DNA from: Nocardioides sp. Soil774
Lineage (GTDB): Bacteria; Actinomycetota; Actinomycetes; Propionibacteriales; Nocardioidaceae
Direction: 5' to 3'
DNA: 64,000 nucleotides
Assembly: GCF_001428125.1 (NCBI RefSeq)
Contig: NZ_LMSM01000010.1
Coordinates: 1-64,000, forward strand
Shown here: piece by piece, positions 8,216 to 16,170 of the stretch
Layout: each line of letters begins with the position of its first letter
Numbering within the stretch: the stretch's first letter is position 1
Program-made: the position numbers and the translations under genes
Notes under the pieces: generated by a model
Databases searched by the model: none
Seen by the model: the letters and a program-made list of their open reading frames with translations, nothing else
Told to the model about the DNA's origin: nothing

Positions 8216-8243
8216 GCAACAGACCCGGCTCGGGCAGCGTTGA
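8216..8243 (+). promoter_or_regulatory. Putative ECF-sigma promoter upstream of the sigma gene
   Basis: GCAAC (8216-8220), a 17-base spacer and CGTTGA (8238-8243) resemble the -35 GCAAC / -10 CGT pattern of SigE-group ECF promoters. The -10 ends six bases before the ATG of the sigma gene, which fits autoregulation with a leaderless message. The same arrangement recurs at the second ECF locus. Confidence 0.42.
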
Positions 8244-8249
8244 CAGGGC

Positions 8250-8765
8250 ATGACAGTGACGTACGACGTCGGAGGGGGCCGCGCGGTCGTGGTGGACTTC
8301 GACGAATGGGTCGCCGCCCGCGGGCCGGCGCTGGTGCGCCTCGCCACCGTGCTCACGGGCAACCGCGCCGACGCCGAGGACGTGGTGCAGGACGTGCTGT
8401 CGCGGGCGCTTCCGAGGTGGTCGCGCATCTCCGGCGTCGAGGACCCCGACGCCTACGTGCGGCGCATGGTCGTCAACGCGCACGTGTCGCGGTGGCGGAA
8501 GTTCCGCCGGCGCGAGGTGCCGGTCGAGGCCGTCCGTGACCACGCGGTCACCGACGGCTGCAGCGTCGAGGAGCGCGACCGGATGTGGCGCGCCTGCCAG
8601 GGGCTGCCCGCCGACCAGCGCACCGCGATCGTGCTGCGCTTCTACGAGGACCTGGACTACGCCGAGATCGCCGACCTGACCGGGGTGCGCGAGGGCAGCG
8701 TGCGCTCGCGGGTCTCCCGCGGCATCGCCGCGCTGCGGCTCGAGATGGGAGAGCACGATGACTGA
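8250..8765 (+). CDS. SigE-family ECF RNA polymerase sigma factor
   Basis: A 171-residue ECF sigma factor of the SigE family (TIGR02983 type). Region 2 includes LVRLATVLTGNRADAEDVVQDVLSRALPRW and DPDAYVRRMVVNAHVS; region 4 is LPADQRTAIVLRFYEDLDYAEIADLTG followed by GSVRSRVSRGIAALR, the DNA-binding helix for the -35 element. It has no C-terminal extension. Its stop overlaps the downstream membrane protein gene by eight bases, as expected for a sigma factor co-expressed with a membrane regulator or target. A promoter-like GCAAC-N17-CGTTGA lies just upstream, hinting at self-activation. A paralogous pair is at the far end of the window. Confidence 0.92.
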   Translation: MTVTYDVGGGRAVVVDFDEWVAARGPALVRLATVLTGNRADAEDVVQDVLSRALPRWSRISGVEDPDAYVRRMVVNAHVSRWRKFRRREVPVEAVRDHAVTDGCSVEERDRMWRACQGLPADQRTAIVLRFYEDLDYAEIADLTGVREGSVRSRVSRGIAALRLEMGEHDD

Positions 8766-9756
8766 CTTCGAGTCGCGGCTGCGCGACACGCTCCTCGAGC
8801 GGGCCGGGGCGCCGGCGCCCGCGGTGGGGCTCGCCGACGGTGCGCGGCGGCGCCTGCGTCGACGGCGTACGACCTGGGCGGTGGCTGCTGCTGCCGTCCT
8901 CGCCGCGGCCGTGCCCGTCGGCCTCACCGCGCTGGGGCCCGGCACGGACGGGTCCGGCGGGGTGGCCGACGGGGGGACTGCGTCGCGAGCGGTCGGCGCG
9001 GGGGACGGCTACCGCGCCGAGTCGTGGCACGACCTCACCCTCGAGGTGCCGGCGGACTGGGGCTACGGGGGCGTCACCGACTGGTGCATGGGTTCGGGAG
9101 CGCCGGCCGACCGGTCCGGAGTGGTGCGGCCCGACACGCTCGCCATCGCCATCGCGTGCACACCCGCGCAGGGCTACGGCGTCACGATCGGGTCCTCGGC
9201 GACCTATGACCCGGTCGTCGAGAGCGGCGCGGTGTGGCAGTACGACACCGACGGCGTCGACCAGGCGATGTATCCCGACGGCGCCTGGCTGGGCGTCTGG
9301 TACGGCGCCGACCTGGTGGTCACGGTGGTCACCCCCGACCGGGAGACCACGCGACGCGTCGTCGACTCGGTGCACCGCTTCGACGGCGCCGACCCCAACG
9401 GCTGCCCGGCGATGCTCGGCGAGGCGGAGGCGATGAAGGGGACCGGAGGCGTCGACGCCCTCTCCCTGTGCCGCTACGGCCCGGACGACCAGCTCACGGC
9501 GAGCCGACGGGTGGTTGGCCCGGACCTGGAGGCTGCGGACACAGCGATCTTCTCCTCGCCACGCAAGACCGTGGAGGTCGACTGCCCGACGGAGCTCGAC
9601 CTCTCGCGCATCGCCCTGCTCAGGCAGGGGGCGTACGTCGCCACGGCCGTGACGGGTGCCGACTGCGACGGCTGGAACGGGCTGTTCGTGAGCGGGACCG
9701 AGCGCGAGCTGACCCCGGAGGCGCTGCGGGTGCTGGACCTCGACCGCCTGCCCTGA
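8758..9756 (+). CDS. Single-pass membrane protein coupled to ECF sigma factor
   Basis: A 332-residue protein with a short cytoplasmic head (FESRLRDTLLERA, then a basic RRRLRRRRTTW patch), one transmembrane helix at about residues 41-60 (AVAAAAVLAAAVPVGLTAL) and a large extracytoplasmic domain with several Cys (DWCMGSG, ACTPAQGYG, GCPAMLG, DCPTELD, DCDGWNG). This head-helix-sensor architecture matches the membrane proteins that follow SigE-family sigma factors and may serve as anti-sigma or signal input, although no zinc-binding anti-sigma motif (HxxxCxxC) is present. The ATG overlaps the sigma stop by eight bases. The outer domain is not recognisable by eye. Confidence 0.78.
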   Translation: MTDFESRLRDTLLERAGAPAPAVGLADGARRRLRRRRTTWAVAAAAVLAAAVPVGLTALGPGTDGSGGVADGGTASRAVGAGDGYRAESWHDLTLEVPADWGYGGVTDWCMGSGAPADRSGVVRPDTLAIAIACTPAQGYGVTIGSSATYDPVVESGAVWQYDTDGVDQAMYPDGAWLGVWYGADLVVTVVTPDRETTRRVVDSVHRFDGADPNGCPAMLGEAEAMKGTGGVDALSLCRYGPDDQLTASRRVVGPDLEAADTAIFSSPRKTVEVDCPTELDLSRIALLRQGAYVATAVTGADCDGWNGLFVSGTERELTPEALRVLDLDRLP

Positions 9757-9758
9757 CG

Positions 9759-10280
9759 TCAGGCGACGGCCCGGACGGCCTCGGCGATCGCGGGGAGGAC
9801 CAGCCCGTACGCCGCTCCGCCCAGGTGCAGGCCGTCGCTGACGAAGGCGCGCGCTCCGAGCGGCTCGATGACGCGCTCGGTGCGGACGACTCGGACGCCT
9901 GCCTCGTCGCAGGCGGTGACCGCTGCGTCGCGGTACGCGTCGATGGTCGCGTTGGTCCGGCCGCACGCTCCTCCCAGGCGGGACTCGTCGACACCCGGTG
10001 GCGCGTGGTAGATCCACCCACGGGCAGGCACGGAGCGGGTGCAGTCGAGCAGCGCTCGCACGTACGCCGCCGTCGGGACCTGGCGGCGTGGCGCGGCGTC
10101 GTTGGTGCCGACCGACACGACGACCACGTCGTGCTGCTCGACCGCCGCCGTCCGCGCCTGCGCGACCAGGTCGAGCGCGCAGGCCCCTCCCTCTGCCGCA
10201 TTGCGCTCGTGCGGGCCGATCATCGCGAGGTCTCGGCGGATCCTCGCGAGATGGCTGTCCCCCAAGAGCACGATGCGCAT
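9759..10280 (-). CDS. SGNH/GDSL-type esterase or hydrolase
   Basis: A compact 173-residue SGNH hydrolase with no signal peptide. Block I is IVLLGDSHLARI with the nucleophile Ser9, block III is VVVVSVGTNDAAPR carrying the oxyanion Asn, and block V is SDGLHLGGAAYGLVLPAI with the catalytic Asp and His. Family members hydrolyse esters of acyl chains, sugars or lysophospholipids; the substrate here is open. It is convergent with the sigma-associated membrane protein, with only two bases between the stops, so antisense interference between the two messages is possible. Confidence 0.88.
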   Translation of the reverse strand: MRIVLLGDSHLARIRRDLAMIGPHERNAAEGGACALDLVAQARTAAVEQHDVVVVSVGTNDAAPRRQVPTAAYVRALLDCTRSVPARGWIYHAPPGVDESRLGGACGRTNATIDAYRDAAVTACDEAGVRVVRTERVIEPLGARAFVSDGLHLGGAAYGLVLPAIAEAVRAVA

Positions 10281-10333
10281 GGCGTCACGCTAACGAGCCT
10301 GCACGCTCAGCAGGCCGGATGTGTGCGTGGCGG

Positions 10334-10660
10334 CTAGGGGCCGCCCACCAAGGCGTAGGACCACACGCGCCCTTCATCGTCCTGGAGATAGACGACGACA
10401 GGCGACGGCTTGGGTGCCTCGATCGGTGAGAACACGGTGCCGCGGTCGGTCGTGTCGACCTGACGGAACCCCGGTGGCGCCTCGGTGAGCGGACTGAGCT
10501 CGCTGCGTTCGTAATCTCGACCGAGCGTCGAGATGCGGAGGGGCGGCGATGCGGGGCTCACTCCCCACTCGCCGAACGTGTCGTGCACCCACATGACCCG
10601 CGCGCCCAGACAGGCGGCCGCCACGACCACCAGCGCGGCGCCCACCGCAAGTCGCTTCAT
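10334..10660 (-). CDS. Small membrane-anchored exported protein
   Basis: A 108-residue protein that starts with a basic residue pair and a hydrophobic helix (MKRLAVGAALVVVAAACLGA). The Cys at position 17 follows AAA rather than a good lipobox (VAAAC), so a lipoprotein is possible but not certain. The exported part ends with VVVYLQDDEGRVWSYALVGG. I know no family. The 286 bp between this start and the HNH gene (10661-10946) hold no convincing gene; an open frame there is antisense and lacks a ribosome site. Confidence 0.62.
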   Translation of the reverse strand: MKRLAVGAALVVVAAACLGARVMWVHDTFGEWGVSPASPPLRISTLGRDYERSELSPLTEAPPGFRQVDTTDRGTVFSPIEAPKPSPVVVYLQDDEGRVWSYALVGGP

Positions 10661-10946
10661 GTGCGACAACCTAGGTCCACTGCACCGGCCGTGCCCGACC
10701 GACGAACCGAGATCATCCGGACCTGCCGCGACGAGCACGTTCGAGTGGATGGATGTGATCGAGGAGGAGGGGTGTTCTTCCGAGCGCTTCTTCCACCCTC
10801 CGGCGGAACCCCGTCCCTCCCTCTTGCCTGCTGGGATGGCCGTGGCCCAAGGACGCATTCCCGACATCCGGAACCGCTGCGCAGGGTGTGGTCGACATCG
10901 CGCCTGCGGCCCCGTCAGCTCGCGGCTGGCGGGGTGCGGGGCGGGG

Positions 10947-12362
10947 TCATGGTCGGCGCTGCTGCGGGATCCGCGGCGGACCGGGGTCGGGTGGGTCGAG
11001 TGCGGTGGTGCCGGTGCGGTCGCGGCGGTAGCGGTGGCCGTGGGGTGAGGTCCACTCGAAGATGCCTGGTGCTGTCGCCTCGTAGTGCCAGGCCGAGTGG
11101 GTCTTGAGGCGGTGGTGGGATCGGCAGAGCGCGGCGAGGTTCGAGGTCGTCGTCGGGCCGGGCTGTTCGCGTCCTTCCGCGTCGGCCTGGTGGTCGAACT
11201 CGACGACGTGATCGACGTCGCAGGCCCGCGCGTTGCGCCCGCACCAGGGGAACACGCACGTGCGGTCCCGGAGGACCACTTGCTCACGGATCCGGTCGGG
11301 AACCGCGTACGCCGGCGTCGAGAGGTCCGTGGCGAGGTCGATGACCGGCTTCACGGTGATCTTCGTGCGGGAGTCGGCGCACCACGACTGCAGCTGGTCG
11401 AGGAGGAGAAGGCGTTGGCGCTCCTCGAGACGACCGGTGGGACCGAAGACGGTCTGCCCGTCCCGGACGCTGGCGTCGAAGTGGGCGTGGAGCACGACCT
11501 CGCGAGCCGCGGGAAGGCCGTCCTCTGCCGTGGCGCCCGTGGGTCCTTCGGAGAACAGGTCGAACGCGGTCTGCGTCCTGGCGAGGTCCCCGAGGGCGGC
11601 AGCCCGTCGGGCGTCGAGGGACTCGGTGGACCCGAGGGCCTTCTGGGCGGCGGCGCCGTGGGCGACGGCGTTCTCGAGGTCGAGGGCATCGGCGAGCGCG
11701 ATCTCGGCCTCGACGCGGACGGTGCCGGCGAAGTGCACGTCCTCGTCGTGGATCGTCACGTGGCGGGGGTCGACGTGGAGGTAGCCGTCCTCCGGGTCGG
11801 AGACGGGGTCTGCGGCGGCGAGGTCGAACCGCTTGATGGTCTCCGCGACGAGGCGGTCGAGCTGCGCGGTGCCGATCTTCCCGGCGACCGCGGCGACCTG
11901 GACGTCGACGAAGCGGGCCGCGTCGGAGGTCAGGGCGGGGGACGAGTGGATCGTGGTCTCGGCGACGAGCCGTGCCCGCCAGGCCGGCACGCGCCCTGCC
12001 TGGACCTGCGCCCACAACCGCGGGAGTCGGTGGCGGAGCTCGAGGGCGTGGCCGATGAGCTTCTTCGCCGCGGTGGTCGAGATGCCGAGGACGGTGCCGA
12101 GCTCGGCGATGCAGAACTCCGCGACGAGGGGGCAGCCGTCGCCGGCGATGGGCTCCTCGTGCTCCGACCCAGCCACGGTGAACGCGGCCGCGGAGTGGAT
12201 GGACTCCGGCGGGTGCAGGTCGGCCCACCGGGCGGCGAGGTCGAGCTGGTCAGCCGCCGCACGGTCCTCATCGTCCTTTCGGGAACGGATCAACGCGAGC
12301 AGGCCGGCCGGGCCGAGGGCGTCTGCCTCAGCCTTTCCGGGTCCTGCCAGCGCGTCGATCAT
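10947..12362 (-). CDS. DUF222 and HNH endonuclease domain protein
   Basis: A 471-residue protein of the actinobacterial DUF222-HNH family, often present in many copies per genome. The DUF222 region fills about residues 30-330 (including ISTTAAKKLIGHALELRHRLPRLW and the TSDAARFVDVQVAA helix). The HNH fold is at about 385-450: CVFPWCGRNARACDVDHVVEFD, then NLAALCRSHHRLKTH, giving the zinc cysteines and the catalytic DHV and NLAALC...HH residues. The biological role of the family is unknown; a link to mobile elements has been suggested. The ATG at 12362 follows a TAGAAT -10 seven bases upstream. A short REP-like sequence lies about 90 bp upstream at 12451-12490. Confidence 0.9.
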   Translation of the reverse strand: MIDALAGPGKAEADALGPAGLLALIRSRKDDEDRAAADQLDLAARWADLHPPESIHSAAAFTVAGSEHEEPIAGDGCPLVAEFCIAELGTVLGISTTAAKKLIGHALELRHRLPRLWAQVQAGRVPAWRARLVAETTIHSSPALTSDAARFVDVQVAAVAGKIGTAQLDRLVAETIKRFDLAAADPVSDPEDGYLHVDPRHVTIHDEDVHFAGTVRVEAEIALADALDLENAVAHGAAAQKALGSTESLDARRAAALGDLARTQTAFDLFSEGPTGATAEDGLPAAREVVLHAHFDASVRDGQTVFGPTGRLEERQRLLLLDQLQSWCADSRTKITVKPVIDLATDLSTPAYAVPDRIREQVVLRDRTCVFPWCGRNARACDVDHVVEFDHQADAEGREQPGPTTTSNLAALCRSHHRLKTHSAWHYEATAPGIFEWTSPHGHRYRRDRTGTTALDPPDPGPPRIPQQRRP

Positions 12363-12369
12363 GCGTTTG

Positions 12370-12375
12370 ATTCTA
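12370..12375 (-). promoter_or_regulatory. -10 element of the HNH gene (leaderless)
   Basis: On the minus strand TAGAAT ends seven bases before the ATG at 12362, a distance that places transcription start at the start codon. No Shine-Dalgarno is seen. Confidence 0.55.
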
Positions 12376-12450
12376 GTTGGTCCCACCGACAGTCGCCCTG
12401 GTGAGGACCGCAGGGAGGCCGGAGGTTCGGTCAAGGCCCATCCAGACGAG

Positions 12451-12490
12451 CGCGTGGTTTCGAGGCTCGCTTCGCTCGCGCGGATAACCC
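12451..12490. repeat. REP-like GC-rich repeat fragment
   Basis: The stretch includes GTGGTTTCGAGGCTCGCT followed by TCGCTCGCG, a mosaic of GCTCGC units. Similar sequences of the form GTGGTTTCGAGG...CTCGCNNCGCTCGC occur as dispersed repeats in Nocardioides-like genomes, from memory of such genomes. Only one copy lies in the window, so repeat status is an inference. Confidence 0.35.
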
Positions 12491-12529
12491 GGAGACGCAG
12501 CGACGTACGACAGGGGACAATCACTCCTC

Positions 12530-14218
12530 GTGGGTCACGTGGATGTCGCTGGAGTGCGTTACGAGCTGCCGGACGGGCGGGTGCTGCTCGACGACGTCAG
12601 CTTCCGTGTCGGCGACGGGCAGAAGGTCGCGCTCGTCGGTGCCAACGGAGCGGGCAAGACGACGCTGCTGCGGATCGTGACCGGCGACCTCACGCCCCAT
12701 GCCGGCGTCGTCACGCGCTCCGGCGGGCTCGGGGTGATGCGGCAGTTCGTCGGGCACGGCGGTGGCGACGAGACCGTCCACGACCTGCTCCTGTCGGTCG
12801 CGCCGGAGCGGGTGCGTACGGCTGCTGCGGCGGTCGACGCGGCCGAGCTCGCGCTGATGGACACCGACGACGAGCAGACCCAGATGGCCTACGCCACGGC
12901 GCTCTCCGACTACGCCGACGCCGGCGGCTACGACGTCGAGGTGACGTGGGACGTGTGCACGACCGCCTCGATGGGGATGCCGTTCGACCGCGCGCGGCAC
13001 CGGCTGCTCAGCACGCTGTCGGGAGGGGAGCAGAAGCGGCTCGTGCTGGAGTACCTCCTGCGCGGGCCCGACCAGGTGCTGCTGCTCGACGAGCCCGACA
13101 ACTACCTCGACGTGCCCGGCAAGATCTGGCTCGAGGGCCGCATCCGCGAGTCGGCCAAGACCATCCTCTTCATCAGCCACGACCGCGAGCTGCTCGACAA
13201 CACCGCGACCCGCATCGTCACCGTCGAGCTCGGCAGCGCCGGCAACCTGGTGTGGACGCACCCGGGCGGCTTCGCGAGCTATCACGCGGCGCGCAGCGAC
13301 CGCTTCGAGCGCTTCGAGGAGATGCGCCGGCGCTGGGACGAGGAGCACGCCAAGATCAAGGCGCTGGTGCTGCGGCTGAAGATCAAGTCGGAGTACAACG
13401 ACGGCATGTCGAGCCAGTACCGCGCGGCGCAGACGCGGCTCAAGAAGTTCGAGGAGGTCGGTCCGCCGGTCGAGCAGCCGCGTGAGCAGCAGGTGACGAT
13501 GCGCCTCAAGGGCGGCCGCACGGGCAAGCGGGCCGTGGTCTGCACCGACCTCGAGCTCACCGGCCTCATGCGACCCTTCGACCTCGAGGTCTGGTACGGC
13601 GAGCGCGTGGCCGTCCTCGGCTCCAACGGGTCGGGCAAGTCGCACTTCCTCCGGCTCCTCGCCGCGGGGGGCAGCGACCCCGACGTCGAGCACCGTCCCG
13701 TCGGGGACCCTCCGGCGCCCGTGCCGCACACGGGCTCGGCCCGGCTCGGCGCCCGCGTGCGCCCGGGCTGGTTCGTGCAGACCCACGAGCACCCCGAGCT
13801 GCTCGGGCGCACGCTGCTGGAGATCCTGCACCGCGGCGACGGCACGCCCGACGGCCGCGCGGGCATGGGCCGCGAGGCCGCCAGCCGGGTGCTCGACCGC
13901 TACGAGCTCGCCCACGCCGGCGAGCAGCGGTTCGAGTCGCTCAGCGGCGGCCAGCAGGCGCGCTTCCAGATCCTGCTGCTCGAGCTGTCCGGGGCGACGC
14001 TGCTCCTGCTAGACGAGCCCACCGACAACCTCGACGTGCAGTCGGCTGAGGCGCTCGAGGCCGGGCTCGAGGCCTTCGAGGGCACCGTGCTGGCGGTGAC
14101 CCACGACCGGTGGTTCGCCCGCGGCTTCGACCGGTTCCTGGTCTACGGCGCCGACGGCGAGGTCTACGAGTCCGACGGGCCGGTGTGGCACGAGGGACGG
14201 GTGGCCCGCGCGCGATGA
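12530..14218 (+). CDS. ABC-F family ATP-binding protein
   Basis: A 562-residue protein with two ABC ATPase cassettes and no membrane segment, as in the ABC-F family that acts on the ribosome (translation factors, antibiotic-resistance proteins). Cassette 1 has Walker A GANGAGKTT, signature LSGGEQKRL and Walker B VLLLDEPDN; cassette 2 has GSNGSGKS, LSGGQQARF and LLLLDEPTDN. The linker between them is rich in basic and acidic helical residues (RRRWDEEHAKIKALVLRLKI). The GTG at 12530 is preferred because the coding begins GHVDVAGVRYELPDGRVLLDD; no ribosome site is strong. Its stop overlaps the next gene. Resistance against a specific drug cannot be claimed. Confidence 0.93.
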   Translation: MGHVDVAGVRYELPDGRVLLDDVSFRVGDGQKVALVGANGAGKTTLLRIVTGDLTPHAGVVTRSGGLGVMRQFVGHGGGDETVHDLLLSVAPERVRTAAAAVDAAELALMDTDDEQTQMAYATALSDYADAGGYDVEVTWDVCTTASMGMPFDRARHRLLSTLSGGEQKRLVLEYLLRGPDQVLLLDEPDNYLDVPGKIWLEGRIRESAKTILFISHDRELLDNTATRIVTVELGSAGNLVWTHPGGFASYHAARSDRFERFEEMRRRWDEEHAKIKALVLRLKIKSEYNDGMSSQYRAAQTRLKKFEEVGPPVEQPREQQVTMRLKGGRTGKRAVVCTDLELTGLMRPFDLEVWYGERVAVLGSNGSGKSHFLRLLAAGGSDPDVEHRPVGDPPAPVPHTGSARLGARVRPGWFVQTHEHPELLGRTLLEILHRGDGTPDGRAGMGREAASRVLDRYELAHAGEQRFESLSGGQQARFQILLLELSGATLLLLDEPTDNLDVQSAEALEAGLEAFEGTVLAVTHDRWFARGFDRFLVYGADGEVYESDGPVWHEGRVARAR

Positions 14219-15249
14219 GCACGACCGAGGCCCTGGTGGTCGAGGAGCTCGACCCCTTCGACGACGACACGTTCGAGGCGTGGCACCACGTCTACGCCAC
14301 CGCCGAGCGGCACGACCTCGACGCGGCGGCGTCCGTGTGGCAGGTCGAGGAGCTGCGCGTGATGGTCCAGCGCACCGCTTCCCACGCCTGGTCGGGCGGC
14401 TGGACGGGGCGGCTCGACGGAGAGGTGGTCGCCGCGGGGTGGATGCGCACGCCCCTGCTCGACAACACCCAGCTGGCCGAGCTCGCCGTGCACGTCCTGC
14501 CCGGCCACCGCCGTCGCGGGCTGGGATCGGCCATGCTCGAGGTCGTGGAGGCGGCCGCGCGCCGGCGTGGGCGCCGGACCACCACCGGGCTGGTCGGGTG
14601 GCCCTCGACCGTGGGTCCCACCGGCGAGGGCGCATCGGGTCCCTCCTTCGCGCGGGCGCACGGCTACGACCTGGCGCTCACCGACGTGCAGCGCGAGCTG
14701 CGGCTGCCGGTCGACGACGAGGTGCTGGCGTCCCTCGCCGACGACGCGGCGCGCGCGCACCCGACGTACACCCTGCACTCCTGGTCAGGCCCGGTGCCCG
14801 ACGACCTGGTCGAGGGCTGGGCCGAGCTCACCTCCAGCCTCGCGACCGAGGCGCCGACCGGTGAGCTCGACCTCGAGCCGGAGGTGGTCAGCGTCGACGT
14901 CGTGCGCGAGCGCGAGGCAGGCATCGCGCGGCAGGGGCGCGCGAAGTACAACACCGTCGCGCTGTCGGAGTCGGGCGAGGTGGTCGCCTACACCGACCTC
15001 GCCACGACCGTCCACGAGCCCGGACGCGCCTACCAATGGGGCACGCTGGTGCGCCGCGCCGACCGCGGCCACCGGCTCGGCGTCGCCGTGAAGGTCGCCA
15101 ACCTGCGCCTGCTCCAGCGCGAGCGGCCCGACATCGTGCGGCTGACCACCTACAACGCCGAGGTCAACACCCACATGATCGGCGTCAACGAGGCGCTCGG
15201 CTTCCGCCCGGTGGCGTGGCTGGGCGACTTCCAGAAGCGTCTGGGCTGA
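14215..15249 (+). CDS. Two-domain GNAT acetyltransferase
   Basis: A 344-residue tandem GNAT protein. The first domain shows LAELAVHVLPGHRRRGLGSAML, the acetyl-CoA-binding R/QxxGxG/A motif; the second, more divergent domain has VRRADRGHRLGVAVKVANLRLL and ends NAEVNTHMIGVNEALGF, with a closing QKRLG. It resembles mycothiol synthase-like double GNATs, but the substrate is unknown. The ATG overlaps the ABC-F stop by four bases (ATGA), so they are co-translated. A paralogue of the same architecture lies at 42867-43856, with which it shares the C-terminal motif NAEVNTHM-x2-VNEALG. Confidence 0.87.
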   Translation: MSTTEALVVEELDPFDDDTFEAWHHVYATAERHDLDAAASVWQVEELRVMVQRTASHAWSGGWTGRLDGEVVAAGWMRTPLLDNTQLAELAVHVLPGHRRRGLGSAMLEVVEAAARRRGRRTTTGLVGWPSTVGPTGEGASGPSFARAHGYDLALTDVQRELRLPVDDEVLASLADDAARAHPTYTLHSWSGPVPDDLVEGWAELTSSLATEAPTGELDLEPEVVSVDVVREREAGIARQGRAKYNTVALSESGEVVAYTDLATTVHEPGRAYQWGTLVRRADRGHRLGVAVKVANLRLLQRERPDIVRLTTYNAEVNTHMIGVNEALGFRPVAWLGDFQKRLG

Positions 15250-15268
15250 GACGTGCTGCAATGACCCC

Positions 15269-16054
15269 GTGACCACCCGCCGCGGCCTCTTCGTCGCCCC
15301 GTTCGACGCCCTCGCCGACCCGCGCCTGATCGGCGACCTGGCTGCCGAGGCGGAGGCGGCGGGCTGGGACGGCTTCTTCGTCTGGGACCACCTGCTCTAC
15401 GGCGAGCGCGTCACCGACATCGCCGACCCGTGGACCTGCTGCGCGGCGATCGCGATGCGCACCGAGCGGATGGTCTTCGGGCCGATGGTGACCCCGTTGC
15501 CGCGGCGCCGGCCGCAGGTCCTGGCCCGGCAGGCGTCCAGCCTCGCGGTGCTGTCGGGCGAGCGGTTCGTGCTTGGCCTCGGGCTGGGCGACGACTGGGT
15601 GGGGGAGTTCAGCGCGTTCGGCGACGAGGCCGACCCCAAGGTGCGCGGACGGATGCTCGACGACGGGCTGGCGGTGCTCACCGGCCTCCTGTCCGGCGAG
15701 GCCGTCGACCACGACGGGGAGCACCACGTCGCGCGCGACGTGCGCTTCCGCCCCGCGCCCCGCGTGCCCATCTGGCTCGCGGGACGCTTCGGCAACCGGG
15801 CGCCGCTGCGACGCGCGGCGGCCTACGACGGGTTCTTCGTGATCGGCCTCGACGGGCCCGGTGACCTCGACACCGTGAGCGAGTTGCTCGCCGCGCACGA
15901 GCCCGCGCCCGGCTTCGACGTGGTGGTGGACCTGCAGCCCGACCAGGACCCCGCCCCCTGGGTCGACCGGGGCGCGTCGTGGGTGCTCACCCGCATCGGG
16001 CCCTTCGACCTCGACCTCGACGACGTACGCCGCACCATCGCCGGCGGTCCCTGA
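15269..16054 (+). CDS. LLM-class flavin-dependent oxidoreductase
   Basis: A 261-residue luciferase-like monooxygenase-fold protein. Typical segments are GWDGFFVWDHLLYG near the N-terminus, then MVFGPMVTPLPRRRPQVLARQASSLAVLS and RFVLGLGLGDDW, all characteristic of F420- or FMN-dependent LLM enzymes in actinobacteria. It is shorter than classical F420-dependent dehydrogenases but a common size for this subgroup. The GTG at 15269 follows TGCAAT by six bases, so a leaderless start is possible; the gene lies 19 bp after the GNAT gene and might instead belong to that operon. The substrate is unknown. Confidence 0.85.
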   Translation: MTTRRGLFVAPFDALADPRLIGDLAAEAEAAGWDGFFVWDHLLYGERVTDIADPWTCCAAIAMRTERMVFGPMVTPLPRRRPQVLARQASSLAVLSGERFVLGLGLGDDWVGEFSAFGDEADPKVRGRMLDDGLAVLTGLLSGEAVDHDGEHHVARDVRFRPAPRVPIWLAGRFGNRAPLRRAAAYDGFFVIGLDGPGDLDTVSELLAAHEPAPGFDVVVDLQPDQDPAPWVDRGASWVLTRIGPFDLDLDDVRRTIAGGP

Positions 16055-16170
16055 TCCGGATGCCCGGCCTCAGGTCCATCGGCCCCGGCCGGGCGGGCCG
16101 AAGGGCGCTGGTGGGCACACCCGCGCGCCCCGAGACTGGGGAGCGGAGCCGGCACGCGAGGAGGTCTGCG

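Noticed and set aside
8170..8250. Terminator or riboswitch between the GNAT-like gene and the sigma gene
   Set aside because: No stable stem or known aptamer pattern was found; the only clear signal is the ECF-type promoter element.
10661..10946. Possible small gene in the gap between the membrane-anchored protein and the HNH gene
   Set aside because: Open frames on both strands lack ribosome sites and recognisable motifs; composition is like other intergenic sequence here.
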